From Planctomycetota bacterium (GTDB lineage Bacteria; Planctomycetota; Planctomycetia; Pirellulales; UBA1268), in the NCBI GenBank assembly GCA_003669605.1, contig QWOP01000085.1, forward strand, positions 112,846 to 176,845: DNA of 64,000 bases, given 5' to 3'. Positions 53,663 through 62,623 of this stretch are shown one piece after another. Every line of letters starts with the position of its first letter. The stretch's first letter is position 1. Both the position numbers and the translations under genes were made by a program. The notes under the pieces are model-generated. The model was not told where the DNA came from and did no database searches. It saw only the letters and a list, made by a program, of their open reading frames with translations.

Positions 53663-54157
53663 ATGGGGCGTGGAAGTGTGAGCGAAACAATGCCTCCACG
53701 GGTGATTGTCATCGGTTGTGGCAACGCTCTGCGTGGCGACGACGCGGTCGGGCCGGAGGTGATTCGTCGTCTGCAGGGGGGGGCAATTCCTGCGGGTATA
53801 ACGTGTATCGATGCTGGAACCGCCGGGATCGATGTGGTGCTTGCCGCCGCAGGTGTCGACTGGCTGATCGTCGTCGATGCCTGCGTGAGCGGCGCTCCCC
53901 CAGGAAGCGTTCATGTGCTTGCTGGGGAGGAGGTGGAGCAGATGCCCGCCGCGGGGATCAACCTTCACTCGCTCCGCTGGGATCATGCCTTGGCTTTGGC
54001 GCGATTCCGGCTCGGCGACCAGTTTCCGGAGCGGGTGACGGTGGTTCTCGTCGAGGGGGGCACCTTTGGCCCCGGTGAAGCGCTGACGCCGGCGGTCGAC
54101 CGCGGCATCGATCAAGCCTGCGGCACGATTGTGGCGCTGGTGGCCAGTTCGCGGTAG
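53663..54157 (+). CDS. Hydrogenase maturation endopeptidase (HyaD/HycI family)
   Basis: The 164-aa protein has the family motif VIGCGNALRGDDAVGP, in which the Asp after RGD binds nickel of the large-subunit precursor, plus the mid-protein DAGTAG and VVDACVSG blocks. It clips the C-terminal extension of the [NiFe] large subunit after metal insertion. Start ATG 53663 is used; GTG 53678 and ATG 53690 are close alternatives. It is upstream of hypC by 52 bp on the same strand, inside an otherwise complete maturation cluster. Confidence 0.9.
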   Translation: MGRGSVSETMPPRVIVIGCGNALRGDDAVGPEVIRRLQGGAIPAGITCIDAGTAGIDVVLAAAGVDWLIVVDACVSGAPPGSVHVLAGEEVEQMPAAGINLHSLRWDHALALARFRLGDQFPERVTVVLVEGGTFGPGEALTPAVDRGIDQACGTIVALVASSR

Positions 54158-54209
54158 GCTTTTGAGCGTTCAGCTGGCTGTGGATTGCTCCCCAGAAAGG
54201 GATGTCGCG

Positions 54210-54539
54210 ATGTGCCTTGCATTGCCAGGACGGGTGGACTCGATCCGCCATGAGCGAGGCGTGCGGATGGGGAAGGTGAATTTCGCTGGCGTCATCCGGG
54301 ACGTCTGTTTGGAGTACGTGCCGGAGGCCCTTGTCGGCGACCATTGCCTCGTGCACGTCGGATTCGCACTGGCGGTGATTGACGAGGCGGCGGCGGCGGA
54401 AACGCTGCGGGTTTTTGCTGCGGCGGGACTGCTCGAGGATGAAGCGAAGCAGAGTGGACCGGACGGGGGCGAGAGCGATCCGCAGGCCGATCGCGAAGGG
54501 GTGGCCTGCTGGGCTCCTCCGGGGCGGCCGGCGCCGTGA
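54210..54539 (+). CDS. hypC: Hydrogenase assembly chaperone HypC
   Basis: The 109-aa protein starts MCLALPGRV, the conserved N-terminus in which Cys2 binds the Fe(CN)2CO intermediate, and shows the HypC barrel ([16 protein letters not shown]). It carries iron between HypD and the large subunit. The tail after residue 80 is acidic and longer than typical. AAAGGG precedes ATG 54210; the frame extends 81 bp further without a start that keeps the N-terminal Cys. GTGA overlap couples it to hypD. Confidence 0.93.
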   Translation: MCLALPGRVDSIRHERGVRMGKVNFAGVIRDVCLEYVPEALVGDHCLVHVGFALAVIDEAAAAETLRVFAAAGLLEDEAKQSGPDGGESDPQADREGVACWAPPGRPAP

Positions 54540-55654
54540 AGCATCTTTCTGAATACCGCGACGCGGAGGCGATGCGGCGGATTGCCGATCACATCGGCCG
54601 GCTTGTAACGCGTCGGTGGGCGATCATGGAGGTCTGTGGCGGGCAGACCCACTCCATCATCAGAAGCGGCCTCGACCAGATTCTCCCGCCGGAAGTGGAG
54701 TTGATCCACGGTCCCGGTTGCCCGGTGTGCGTGACGGCGCTTGAGACAATTGATCAGGCGCTCGGGATTGCCGCCCTGCCGGGGATGATCTTCTGCTCCT
54801 ACGGCGACATGCTCCGTGTGCCTGGGTCGCGCGGCGATCTGCTCGGCGTGCGTGCGGCTGGCGCCGATGTCCGTATCGTCGCTTCGCCGCTGGACGCGGT
54901 GGCGCTTGCCCGGCAGTATCCCGAACGCGAGGTGGTGTTTTTCGCCGTGGGCTTCGAAACCACGGCTCCTGCCAGTGCGATGGCGGTTCGCCTCGCCGCA
55001 CAGAGCGGTTTGGGCAACTTCTCGATGCTTGTCTCACACGTCCTGGTTCCTCCGGCAATCCGGGTGGTGATGGAGTCGTCGGGCAACCGCGTGCAAGCCT
55101 TCTTGGCCGCGGGACACGTCGCCAGCGTGATGGGAACTGGCGACTATCCGCCGCTGTGCCGGGAGTTTCGGGTGCCGATCGTGGTCACGGGCCTTTTGCC
55201 CCTCGACATCCTCGAAGGGATCCGACGGACGGTCGTTCAATTGGAGGAGGGGAGACATGAGGTCGAGAACGCCTATCCGCGGGTGGTGTCGGAGGGGGGC
55301 AATGCCAGAGCACTGGCGGTGATCGGTGAGGTGTTCGAGGTCTGCGACCGGACGTGGCGCGGGATCGGGCCTATTCCGGCAAGTGGCTGGCGTCTGGCGC
55401 CGGCCTACGCTTCATTCGACGCTTTGTCCCGTTTTTCGATCGACGCTGTCTGCAGCGGGGAATCGCTCCGCTGCCGTTCGGGCGACGTACTCACCGGTGC
55501 CATCAAACCCCATCAGTGCCCGGCCTTCGGCAGGGAATGCACGCCGCGGACTCCGCTGGGGGCGACGATGGTTTCTGACGAAGGGGCCTGCGCTGCCTAC
55601 TACCATGCCGGTCGCTCGGCTGACGGCCTCACTGCAGGAAGACAACAGGGATGA
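54536..55654 (+). CDS. hypD: Hydrogenase iron-sulfur assembly protein HypD
   Basis: The 372-aa protein carries CGGQTH (34-39) and GPGCPVC (59-65), the conserved cysteines for Fe(CN)2CO assembly, and the C-terminal cysteine cluster around [12 protein letters not shown] for its [4Fe-4S] cluster. GFETTAP is present. It starts with GTG overlapping hypC by 4 bp and its stop overlaps hypE by 4 bp, so C, D and E are translated together. Confidence 0.95.
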   Translation: MKHLSEYRDAEAMRRIADHIGRLVTRRWAIMEVCGGQTHSIIRSGLDQILPPEVELIHGPGCPVCVTALETIDQALGIAALPGMIFCSYGDMLRVPGSRGDLLGVRAAGADVRIVASPLDAVALARQYPEREVVFFAVGFETTAPASAMAVRLAAQSGLGNFSMLVSHVLVPPAIRVVMESSGNRVQAFLAAGHVASVMGTGDYPPLCREFRVPIVVTGLLPLDILEGIRRTVVQLEEGRHEVENAYPRVVSEGGNARALAVIGEVFEVCDRTWRGIGPIPASGWRLAPAYASFDALSRFSIDAVCSGESLRCRSGDVLTGAIKPHQCPAFGRECTPRTPLGATMVSDEGACAAYYHAGRSADGLTAGRQQG

Positions 55655-56733
55655 GTGGATCAAACAGTATTCTCCCAGGCTTCGGTTGCCCGGTCGGATT
55701 CTCTGATCAGCAGCGGATCGGCATCGGCCATGGCGGCGGCGGCGTGCTGACCCGCGAACTCTTTGTGAAGGTCTTTCTGCCAGCGTTCGGCAATCCGGTG
55801 CTTGAGCGCCTGGGGGATGCGGCTCTTCTGCCGCCGGTGGAGGCGGGGGGAAGACTGGCGTTTTCAACCGATGCCTACGTCGTCCAACCACTGTTCTTTC
55901 CCGGTGGCTCGATCGGTGATCTGGCGGTCAATGGCACCGTCAACGATCTGGCCATGGAAGGTGCCCGGGCGATCGCCCTCTCTGCCGCCTTTATTTTGGA
56001 GGAAGGACTGTCGATCGACCTCCTCACGGAGATCGCCCAGGCGATGGGACGGGCCGCCAGGGATGCTGGGGTTGAGATCGTGACTGGTGACACGAAGGTC
56101 GTGGAACGCGGCCGGGGGGATGGTTGCTCGATCACAACCGCTGGCATCGGCGTGGTGCCGGAAAGATCGCGGCTTGGAGCGACGCCAATCGGTCCCGGAG
56201 ATCTGATCCTCGTCAGCGGCAGCGTCGGCAATCATGGGATGGCAGTCATGAGTGTCCGGGAGGGACTGGCGTTTGAATCGCCGATTGTGAGTGACACCCA
56301 ACCGCTCCACCGACTCGTCAGCGACCTCCTTACCGCCTGCCCCGAGACCCGCCTGCTCCGCGATCCCACCCGGGGCGGTCTGGCTGCCACGCTCGGCGAA
56401 ATTGCCGTCGGAGCGGGGTTTGGAATCGAGTTGGAGGAGGCCGCGGTGCCGATCGAGCCGGCGGTGGCTGCCGCCTGCGCGATTCTCGGGCTCGATCCGC
56501 TCGAGGTGGCGAGCGAAGGGAGGTTTGTGGCCGTGGTGGCCGCGGGTGATGCACAGCGCGGCCTTGCGGCCCTCCGTGGCCATCAGGTCGCCGGAGGCTA
56601 TCCTGCGGCGCTGGCGGCACAGATCGGCCGGGTTGTGGCGGAGCATCCGGGGATGGTCGTGGCTCGGACCGCGATCGGGGCCCGTCGGATCGTGCCGATG
56701 CCGCTGGGGGAACTCCTGCCGCGGATCTGCTGA
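55651..56733 (+). CDS. hypE: Hydrogenase expression/formation protein HypE
   Basis: The 360-aa PurM-like protein ends with PRIC; the terminal cysteine is the one that is carbamoylated by HypF and dehydrated to thiocyanate to supply cyanide ligands. [21 protein letters not shown] and [16 protein letters not shown] are the ATP-binding blocks. Start overlaps hypD (ATGA). It is the last gene of the maturation set. No structural hydrogenase gene follows. Confidence 0.95.
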   Translation: MSGSNSILPGFGCPVGFSDQQRIGIGHGGGGVLTRELFVKVFLPAFGNPVLERLGDAALLPPVEAGGRLAFSTDAYVVQPLFFPGGSIGDLAVNGTVNDLAMEGARAIALSAAFILEEGLSIDLLTEIAQAMGRAARDAGVEIVTGDTKVVERGRGDGCSITTAGIGVVPERSRLGATPIGPGDLILVSGSVGNHGMAVMSVREGLAFESPIVSDTQPLHRLVSDLLTACPETRLLRDPTRGGLAATLGEIAVGAGFGIELEEAAVPIEPAVAAACAILGLDPLEVASEGRFVAVVAAGDAQRGLAALRGHQVAGGYPAALAAQIGRVVAEHPGMVVARTAIGARRIVPMPLGELLPRIC

Positions 56734-56840
56734 CGCCCGCAACTCGATCCAGTATCCTGTCGGCCCGGGGGAAGGCCTCACTGCGGGGCACGACCATGCC
56801 ACTTTTTCTGCCATCCACGTTTCCCATCCGAGGGTCTGAA

Positions 56841-57308
56841 GTGTCCAGCGACATCCAACAGCGGTTTCTCTCCCTCGGGCTGACGTTGCCCCCCGCCCCT
56901 GCGCCGGCCGGCGTTTACAAGCCCGCTGTGACCGTCGGCCGATTGCTCTACGTCTCCGGTCACGGCCCGCTGCTCCCCGACGGCACGCTGATCGAGGGAC
57001 GCGTGGGGCGCGACCTCGATGCCGATGCTGGCAAACTGGCCGCCCGGCAGGTGGGGCTGACGATCCTCTCCACACTGCTTGCAAATCTCGACGGCCTCCA
57101 CCGCATCCACCGCGTGGTCAAGGTGCTAGGGATGGTCAACTGCACCGAGGACTTCACCCGACACCCGTTTGTGATCAACGGGTGCAGCGAACTGTTCGCC
57201 GCCATCTGGGGCGACGACTTGGGAATCGGCGTCCGCAGTGCCGTCGGCATGGGATCGCTGCCGGGAAACATCCCGGTGGAGATCGAGGCGATTTTTGAAC
57301 TCGCCTGA
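56841..57308 (+). CDS. RidA family (YjgF/YER057c/UK114) protein
   Basis: The 155-aa protein has the Rid fold with GRLLYVSGHGPLLPDG and a C-terminal RSAVGMGSLPGNIPVEIEAIFEL; the Arg of RSAVG aligns with the catalytic Arg position in many Rid proteins. RidA hydrolyses reactive enamine/imine intermediates. GTG 56841 with CGAGGG 6 bp upstream is preferred; ATG 56796 adds 15 residues without a ribosome site. It is followed 34 bp later by a KDPG aldolase. Confidence 0.85.
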   Translation: MSSDIQQRFLSLGLTLPPAPAPAGVYKPAVTVGRLLYVSGHGPLLPDGTLIEGRVGRDLDADAGKLAARQVGLTILSTLLANLDGLHRIHRVVKVLGMVNCTEDFTRHPFVINGCSELFAAIWGDDLGIGVRSAVGMGSLPGNIPVEIEAIFELA

Positions 57309-57342
57309 GCGAGTCATGGGTGCACGAGGAGGAATGACAGGC

Positions 57343-58008
57343 ATGGCTCGGCTCTCCAGGGATGAGTGCATTATCCGGCTCGGCGCCCAAAAGGTGCTCC
57401 CCTTGTTCACCTGCACCGACACGGCTGTCGGCATGCGGGTCCTTGAGGCACTCCACGGTGCCGGAGTGCGGTTGGTGGAATTCACCAACCGTTCCCCGGC
57501 GGCGCCGGCGGTGTTTGCGGAACTGGTGCGGTGGGCAGCGGACACTCTGCCCGACCTCCTGCTCGGAGCCGGGACGATCATCGACGTCCCCCAGGCTGAG
57601 GCGTTTGCGGCGGCTGGTGCCGAGTTTCTCGTCGCGCCGCATCTCGATGAGGATCTCGGCAGGTGGTGTGGCGAGCGTGGACTTGCCTGGTGCCCTGGCA
57701 CGGCAACGGTGACGGAGATGGTTCGGGCCCATCGGCTCGGAGCCGCGGTGATCAAGGTCTTCCCCGCCGACACCCTCGGTGGACCGGCCTTTATCAAGGC
57801 GGTGCGGGGCCCGGCCCCCTGGCTGCGGCTCATGCCCTCCGGCGGCGTCACGACCGATCCTGCCAACCTCAGCGCGTGGTTTGCTGCCGGAGCCCATTGC
57901 GTCGGTATCGGATCGCAGTTGATCGACCCGGCGCGGCTCGCCTCTGGGGATTTCGATGAACTCCGGACGCGGGCCCGCAGCCTGATGGCCCTTCTTCCGG
58001 AGGCATGA
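57343..58008 (+). CDS. eda: KDPG/KHG aldolase
   Basis: The 221-aa class I aldolase has the Schiff-base lysine in VIKVFPADTLGG, LVEFTNRS as the strand-2 glutamate motif, GAGTI and PSGGVTTDP. It cleaves 2-keto-3-deoxy-6-phosphogluconate to pyruvate and glyceraldehyde-3-phosphate, the last step of the Entner-Doudoroff route, or a related keto acid. AGGAGGA 9 bp before ATG 57343 sets the start. Its stop overlaps the GntP permease gene by 4 bp. Confidence 0.9.
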   Translation: MARLSRDECIIRLGAQKVLPLFTCTDTAVGMRVLEALHGAGVRLVEFTNRSPAAPAVFAELVRWAADTLPDLLLGAGTIIDVPQAEAFAAAGAEFLVAPHLDEDLGRWCGERGLAWCPGTATVTEMVRAHRLGAAVIKVFPADTLGGPAFIKAVRGPAPWLRLMPSGGVTTDPANLSAWFAAGAHCVGIGSQLIDPARLASGDFDELRTRARSLMALLPEA

Positions 58009-59327
58009 CGGCCATGCCGCTGGCAATCGTCGCTGTCGCGATCCTCGGTCTCGTGGCCTTGGTAGCCTGGGGGAAGGTCCACCCCTTTCTGGCATTTATC
58101 ATTGTCTCGGCAGGGGCGGCACTGGCCTTGGGAATGCCGCCGGGGCAAGTCGCAGGGGCAATCCGCAAGGGGATCGGTGCCAGCCTGGGGGCGTTGGCGA
58201 TCGTGATCGTGGCGGGGGCGATGCTCGGGAAACTGGTGGTGGAAAGTGGTGCCGCCCAGCGGATCGCCGGAGTGCTCGTCGAAGCCTTCGGTGCCAAGCA
58301 GATGGCCTGGGCAATGGCAGCCACAGGCTTCATCGTGGGCATCCCACTTTTTTACGGCGTGGGGTTTGTGCTCCTGGTGCCGATCATCTTCGCCTGCATC
58401 GGCCGCTATGGCCTCCCGCCGCTGGTGGTGGGCCTGCCGGCGCTGGCAGCGATGAGCGTTGCTCACGGGTTGCTCCCTCCGCATCCGGCGCCGACGGCGC
58501 TGGTGGCAGCGTTCCATGCCGACTTGGGGACCACGCTCCTCTACGGCCTGATTGTCGCCATCCCGGCGCTGGTCATCGCCGGTCCGCTATTTGCCAGGAA
58601 TCTGGCAGGAATTCCCGCCCGTCCGCTGGAAGGATTCCAGGGAAAGGTGCTCGCGGAAGAGCAACTTCCGGGGACGGCGGTGAGTATTCTCACGGCGCTT
58701 TTGCCGGCAGTGCTCCTGGTTGCGGCGACGTTGCTTGAATGGGCTGTGCCGAAGGGGGGGCAGGTGGCGTCGGTCATCAAGTTTGTCGCCGATCCTGATC
58801 TGGTCATGATCCTCACGCTGGCTGTGGCGGCGGTGACGCTGGGAATCTCGCGGGGGCGTTCGCTGCCGCAGGTGATGGGGACATACACCGCGGCAATCAA
58901 CGACGTGGCCTCGATCCTCCTCATGATTGGTGGTTCGGGAGCCTTCAAAGAGGTTCTCGTGCAGACCGGCGTCGACACGATGATCGCCACGTCGCTCGGC
59001 TCGCTGGCCATCGATCCCCTGGTGCTGGGTTGGCTGGTGACCGCTGCGATTCGTGTCTGTGTCGGTTCGGCGACCGTCGCCGGGCTCACCGCCGCAGGAT
59101 TGCTTGAGCCCCTGGTGGCCGCCGGTGGCGTCGACCCCAACTTGATGGTCCTCGCAGTTGGCGCCGGCAGCCTCGCTCTCTCGCACGTCAACGACGGCGC
59201 CTTTTGGATGTTTAAGGAGTATTTCCAGGTGAGCCTCGTCGACACCTTGAAGACCTGGACCGTGATGGAGACGATCGTGTCGGTGGTGGGGCTCGCCGGC
59301 GTGCTCGTGCTGGCACGGTTGCTCTGA
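58005..59327 (+). CDS. GntP family gluconate:H+ symporter
   Basis: The 440-aa protein has about 12 membrane segments with the GntP-type blocks VGIPLFYGVGFVLLVPIIF, GLLPPHPAPTALVAAF and INDVASILLMIGGSGAFKEVL. It imports gluconate or related hydroxy acids with protons. Coupled by a 4-bp overlap to the KDPG aldolase, which makes a gluconate-like substrate the simplest reading. ATG 58005 overlaps the aldolase stop; ATG 58014 is possible. Confidence 0.9.
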   Translation: MTAMPLAIVAVAILGLVALVAWGKVHPFLAFIIVSAGAALALGMPPGQVAGAIRKGIGASLGALAIVIVAGAMLGKLVVESGAAQRIAGVLVEAFGAKQMAWAMAATGFIVGIPLFYGVGFVLLVPIIFACIGRYGLPPLVVGLPALAAMSVAHGLLPPHPAPTALVAAFHADLGTTLLYGLIVAIPALVIAGPLFARNLAGIPARPLEGFQGKVLAEEQLPGTAVSILTALLPAVLLVAATLLEWAVPKGGQVASVIKFVADPDLVMILTLAVAAVTLGISRGRSLPQVMGTYTAAINDVASILLMIGGSGAFKEVLVQTGVDTMIATSLGSLAIDPLVLGWLVTAAIRVCVGSATVAGLTAAGLLEPLVAAGGVDPNLMVLAVGAGSLALSHVNDGAFWMFKEYFQVSLVDTLKTWTVMETIVSVVGLAGVLVLARLL

Positions 59328-59385
59328 TGCGGGCGATGTGGTTTCCCTCACTGGCGTTCCAAGGTCTCCCGGAGAAAACACCCCG

Positions 59386-60477
59386 ATGTTTGCGATTGAC
59401 GCCCATCTCGATCTGTCGATGAACGCGCTGGAGTGGAACCGCGATCTCCGCGCCTCCGTGGCGGAGATCAACGCTCGGGAGACGGCCCGCGGCTGGAAGG
59501 ACAAGCCCGACCGGGGAAATGCCACAGTGGCCTTTCCTGAACTGCGCCGCGGCCGATTCGGCCTCGTTGTCGCCACGCAGATCGGCCGCTTCGTGGCCGC
59601 CGACAATCCGCTCCCCGGCTGGCATTCGCCGGAGCAGGCCTGGGCGCAGACGCAGGGTCAGTTGGCCTGGTACCGGGCGATGGAAGAGGCAGGGGAACTG
59701 GTGCAGATCGTCGATCGTCAGGGCCTCGAGTCCCATGTGGCCCGCTGGATGGGAGCCCTCCGCTCTGGTGCCGACACCACGCGGTTGCCGATCGGCTATA
59801 TCCTCTCGCTGGAAGGGGCCGATTCGCTGATCACTCTGGGGCATCTGGAGCGAGCCTACGGCTCCGGGCTGCGGGCCCTCGGGCCTGGGCACTATGGCCC
59901 CGGGCGTTACGCCCACGGCACCGACTCAAGTGCTCCGCTCAATGCGGCAGGCAAGGAGCTCCTCCGCGAGATGGATCGCTTGGGGATGATCCTCGACGCC
60001 ACTCACCTTTGTGATGAGGCCTTCTGGACGGCGCTCGAGGTGTTCCAGGGGCCGGTGTGGGCCAGCCACAATAACTGCCGGGCGCTCGTCGATCACAACC
60101 GGCAGTTCTCCGATGCGATGATCCGGGCCTTGGTGGCTCGGGGGGCCGTCATCGGCGGAGCGCTCGATGCCTGGATGATGGTGCCGGGATGGGTGCGGGG
60201 GAAGTCGTTGCCCGAGCCGATGGGATGCAACCTGGAAGTGATGCTCGATCATCTCGATCACATCTGCCAGATCGCCGGCAATGCCGATCATATCGGGATC
60301 GGCTCCGATCTCGACGGGGCCTACGGCCGCGAGCAGTCGCCCTCCGACCTGGAGACAATTGCCGACTTGGAGCGGCTGCCCGCGATGCTCAGCGCCCGGG
60401 GCTACTCGCCCCCCGACATCGAGAAAGTGATGCATGGCAATTGGCTCAGGTGTCTCTTAAACGCCTGGCCGGCGTAA
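59386..60477 (+). CDS. M19 family membrane dipeptidase
   Basis: The 363-aa protein opens with FAIDAHLDLSMNAL (H7, D9 metal ligands) and has LSLEGADSL (bridging Glu), LDATHLCDEAFW, ASHNNCRALVDHNRQ and GIGSDLDGAYG, all M19 renal-dipeptidase-type zinc-site blocks. It hydrolyses dipeptides, including D-amino-acid containing ones. GGAG precedes ATG 59386. No signal peptide. It lies 58 bp after GntP on the same strand and may share its transcript. Confidence 0.9.
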   Translation: MFAIDAHLDLSMNALEWNRDLRASVAEINARETARGWKDKPDRGNATVAFPELRRGRFGLVVATQIGRFVAADNPLPGWHSPEQAWAQTQGQLAWYRAMEEAGELVQIVDRQGLESHVARWMGALRSGADTTRLPIGYILSLEGADSLITLGHLERAYGSGLRALGPGHYGPGRYAHGTDSSAPLNAAGKELLREMDRLGMILDATHLCDEAFWTALEVFQGPVWASHNNCRALVDHNRQFSDAMIRALVARGAVIGGALDAWMMVPGWVRGKSLPEPMGCNLEVMLDHLDHICQIAGNADHIGIGSDLDGAYGREQSPSDLETIADLERLPAMLSARGYSPPDIEKVMHGNWLRCLLNAWPA

Positions 60478-60508
60478 GGCATTTCGGAACCACACAGCGA
60501 GAACCGTG

Positions 60509-62596
60509 ATGCGTTTCCTCGACATCGCCTTGTATCTGGTCAGCGGGCTCGTCGTGGGGACCGCGATGCTGCGTGCCGAGGTGCCAGCCGACAAGACGGC
60601 GTTTGCGCCGACTGCCGAGCAGCGGGAATGGTGGGCCTTCCAGCCAGTCGTCGACCCGGGCTTGCCGAGCGTCGTCCGCGGCGACTGGCTGCGCGATGAT
60701 CTCGATCGCTTCGTCCTTGCCGAACTCGAAGCCCGTGCGCTTGATCCCTCGGCACCGGCCGAGCGGCGCCAGTGGCTGCGGCGCGTGACGATTGATCTGA
60801 CAGGGCTGCCTCCGGCGCCTGACGACGTCGCCCTCTTTCTCGCCGATCTGGGAGGTGATGCCGAGGAAAAGGTCGTTGATCGCTTACTTGCCTCGCGGGC
60901 CTATGCCGAGCGTCAGGCGCGCCACTGGCTCGACGTCGTCCGCTATGCCGACTTCCACGACGGGCAGCCGGCAGCCAGGAATCCGATCTGCGAGCCGATG
61001 GAGGCGTGGCGCTACCGCGATTGGGTGGTGAAGGCTTTTGACGCCGATCTCCCGTTCGACCGCTTCATCTCCCACCACATTGCGGGTGACCTGCTCCCAG
61101 CCCCCGACGGCCGCGACGAGTATCCCGACGGCCTCATCGCCACGACGTTTCTTGTCAACGGCGCCTGGGATCGTGGTGACGCCGACAAGGAGAAAATGGT
61201 CAGCGACATGGTCGACGACCAGATCGACACAATTGGCAAGGCGTTTTTGAGCCTCGGTCTGGGCTGCGCCCGCTGCCACGACCATAAGTACGACCCAGTT
61301 TCGACTGCCGACTATTACGCGCTGGCTGGCATCTTCTATAGCACGCGAATGCTCGAGGAACTTGGCACCAAAGGGGGGGAGATCACGCTCCGGCGCCGGC
61401 CCCTGGTGCCGGCGGAAGAGGTGGAGCGGCACCGCCGCCTCTCGGCCGATGTGGCAGCGATCGACGCAGCCCTGGCGCTCCTTGACAAGCGTCAGCCACA
61501 GCCACCGCCTGACGACACCGAGCGGGTTGGGCTCGTGGAACGGCGCAACACGCTCCTCTCAGAGCTGCCATCGAGCCCGCCCATGACGCTAGCGGTCAGC
61601 GAAGGGGGGGTTCCGGGGGGGCTTTTTCCCGGGATCCAAGATGTGCCGATCCATCTCCGGGGCAGTTACACCCATCTCGGTGAGGTGGTGCCGCGGCGGA
61701 TGCCGGAATTCCTGCGTGGACCGCTCACGCCGCCGATCGCAAACGGGAGTGGCCGCCGTGAACTCGCTGCCTGGATCGGTTCAGGCGAAAATCCCCTCGC
61801 CACGCGCTCGATCGTCAATCGGATCTGGCAGTGGCATTTCGGCACCGGCCTCGTCGCCACTCCGAATAATTTCGGGCTTCTCTCCGCCCCTCCATCCCAC
61901 CCGCTGCTCCTCGACTGGCTGGCCAGCCGGTTTGTGGAGGGGGGATGGTCTCTGAAAAAACTCCACCGCCGAATCGTTCTCTCCGCCACCTACCGGCAGT
62001 CGTCGTTGGCCACGCCAGCGGCGATCGAGTTCGATCCCGCTAACCGCTGGCTGGGGAGGTTCTCAGCCCATCGCATCGACGCGGAGAGCCTCCGCGACGC
62101 GCTGCTCGTGATGGGTGGGAGCCTCACGGGGGGCCGGCCCGACACTGCGGTCACGGGGAGCGCAGGGCCCGGAAAACCGGCGACTGCGGATGTCGCAGCA
62201 GCCTGCCGATCGCTCTACCTCCAGACCTGCCGCTGGGACCGCAGTGGCTACTCAGTTCTTTTCGACGCCGCCAATTGCGACGCCTCGGTAGACACTCGCT
62301 CTGTGAGCACCGTCGCCCCGCAGGCGCTGTTTCTCATCAACGACCCATTCGTGAAGGCCATGGCGGCGGCCTTCGCCGAGCGCCTGTTTGTTGACGTTCC
62401 CTCCGACGTCGCCGGAGCGACCGAGTTGCGGATCGATCGTGCCTGGCTCCTGGCCTACGGACGGGAGCCGGCGGAGGACGAGCAGCGGATCGCCCGTGAG
62501 ATTGTCACGCAGGGGGACGCGCAGCGACCGCCGGTGGGTTGGATCGATCTTGCCCATGTGCTGCTGGCGAGTAATGAGTTTGCGTATCTTGACTGA
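60509..62596 (+). CDS. DUF1549 and DUF1553 domain protein with CxxCH motif, exported
   Basis: The 695-aa protein starts with a signal segment (MRFLDIALYLVSGLVVGTAML) and has the planctomycete DUF1549 domain (WLRRVTIDLTGLPP, ARHWLDVVRYAD) with CARCH at 253-257 and HKYDP, followed by DUF1553 (ANGSGRRELAAWI, TRSIVNRIWQWHFGTGLV, RRIVLSATYRQSS). The family is very abundant in this phylum and co-occurs with DUF1501 proteins, as here. Function is unproven; a surface cytochrome-like role is inferred from the heme motif. ATG 60509 is used; a GTG lies directly before it. Confidence 0.92.
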   Translation: MRFLDIALYLVSGLVVGTAMLRAEVPADKTAFAPTAEQREWWAFQPVVDPGLPSVVRGDWLRDDLDRFVLAELEARALDPSAPAERRQWLRRVTIDLTGLPPAPDDVALFLADLGGDAEEKVVDRLLASRAYAERQARHWLDVVRYADFHDGQPAARNPICEPMEAWRYRDWVVKAFDADLPFDRFISHHIAGDLLPAPDGRDEYPDGLIATTFLVNGAWDRGDADKEKMVSDMVDDQIDTIGKAFLSLGLGCARCHDHKYDPVSTADYYALAGIFYSTRMLEELGTKGGEITLRRRPLVPAEEVERHRRLSADVAAIDAALALLDKRQPQPPPDDTERVGLVERRNTLLSELPSSPPMTLAVSEGGVPGGLFPGIQDVPIHLRGSYTHLGEVVPRRMPEFLRGPLTPPIANGSGRRELAAWIGSGENPLATRSIVNRIWQWHFGTGLVATPNNFGLLSAPPSHPLLLDWLASRFVEGGWSLKKLHRRIVLSATYRQSSLATPAAIEFDPANRWLGRFSAHRIDAESLRDALLVMGGSLTGGRPDTAVTGSAGPGKPATADVAAACRSLYLQTCRWDRSGYSVLFDAANCDASVDTRSVSTVAPQALFLINDPFVKAMAAAFAERLFVDVPSDVAGATELRIDRAWLLAYGREPAEDEQRIAREIVTQGDAQRPPVGWIDLAHVLLASNEFAYLD

Positions 62597-62623
62597 GTAG
62601 GATTCCTGTCGGATCACCACTCC

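Noticed and set aside
57126..58517. Minus-strand frame opposite RidA, KDPG aldolase and GntP
   Set aside because: Crosses three well-supported genes; shadow composition.
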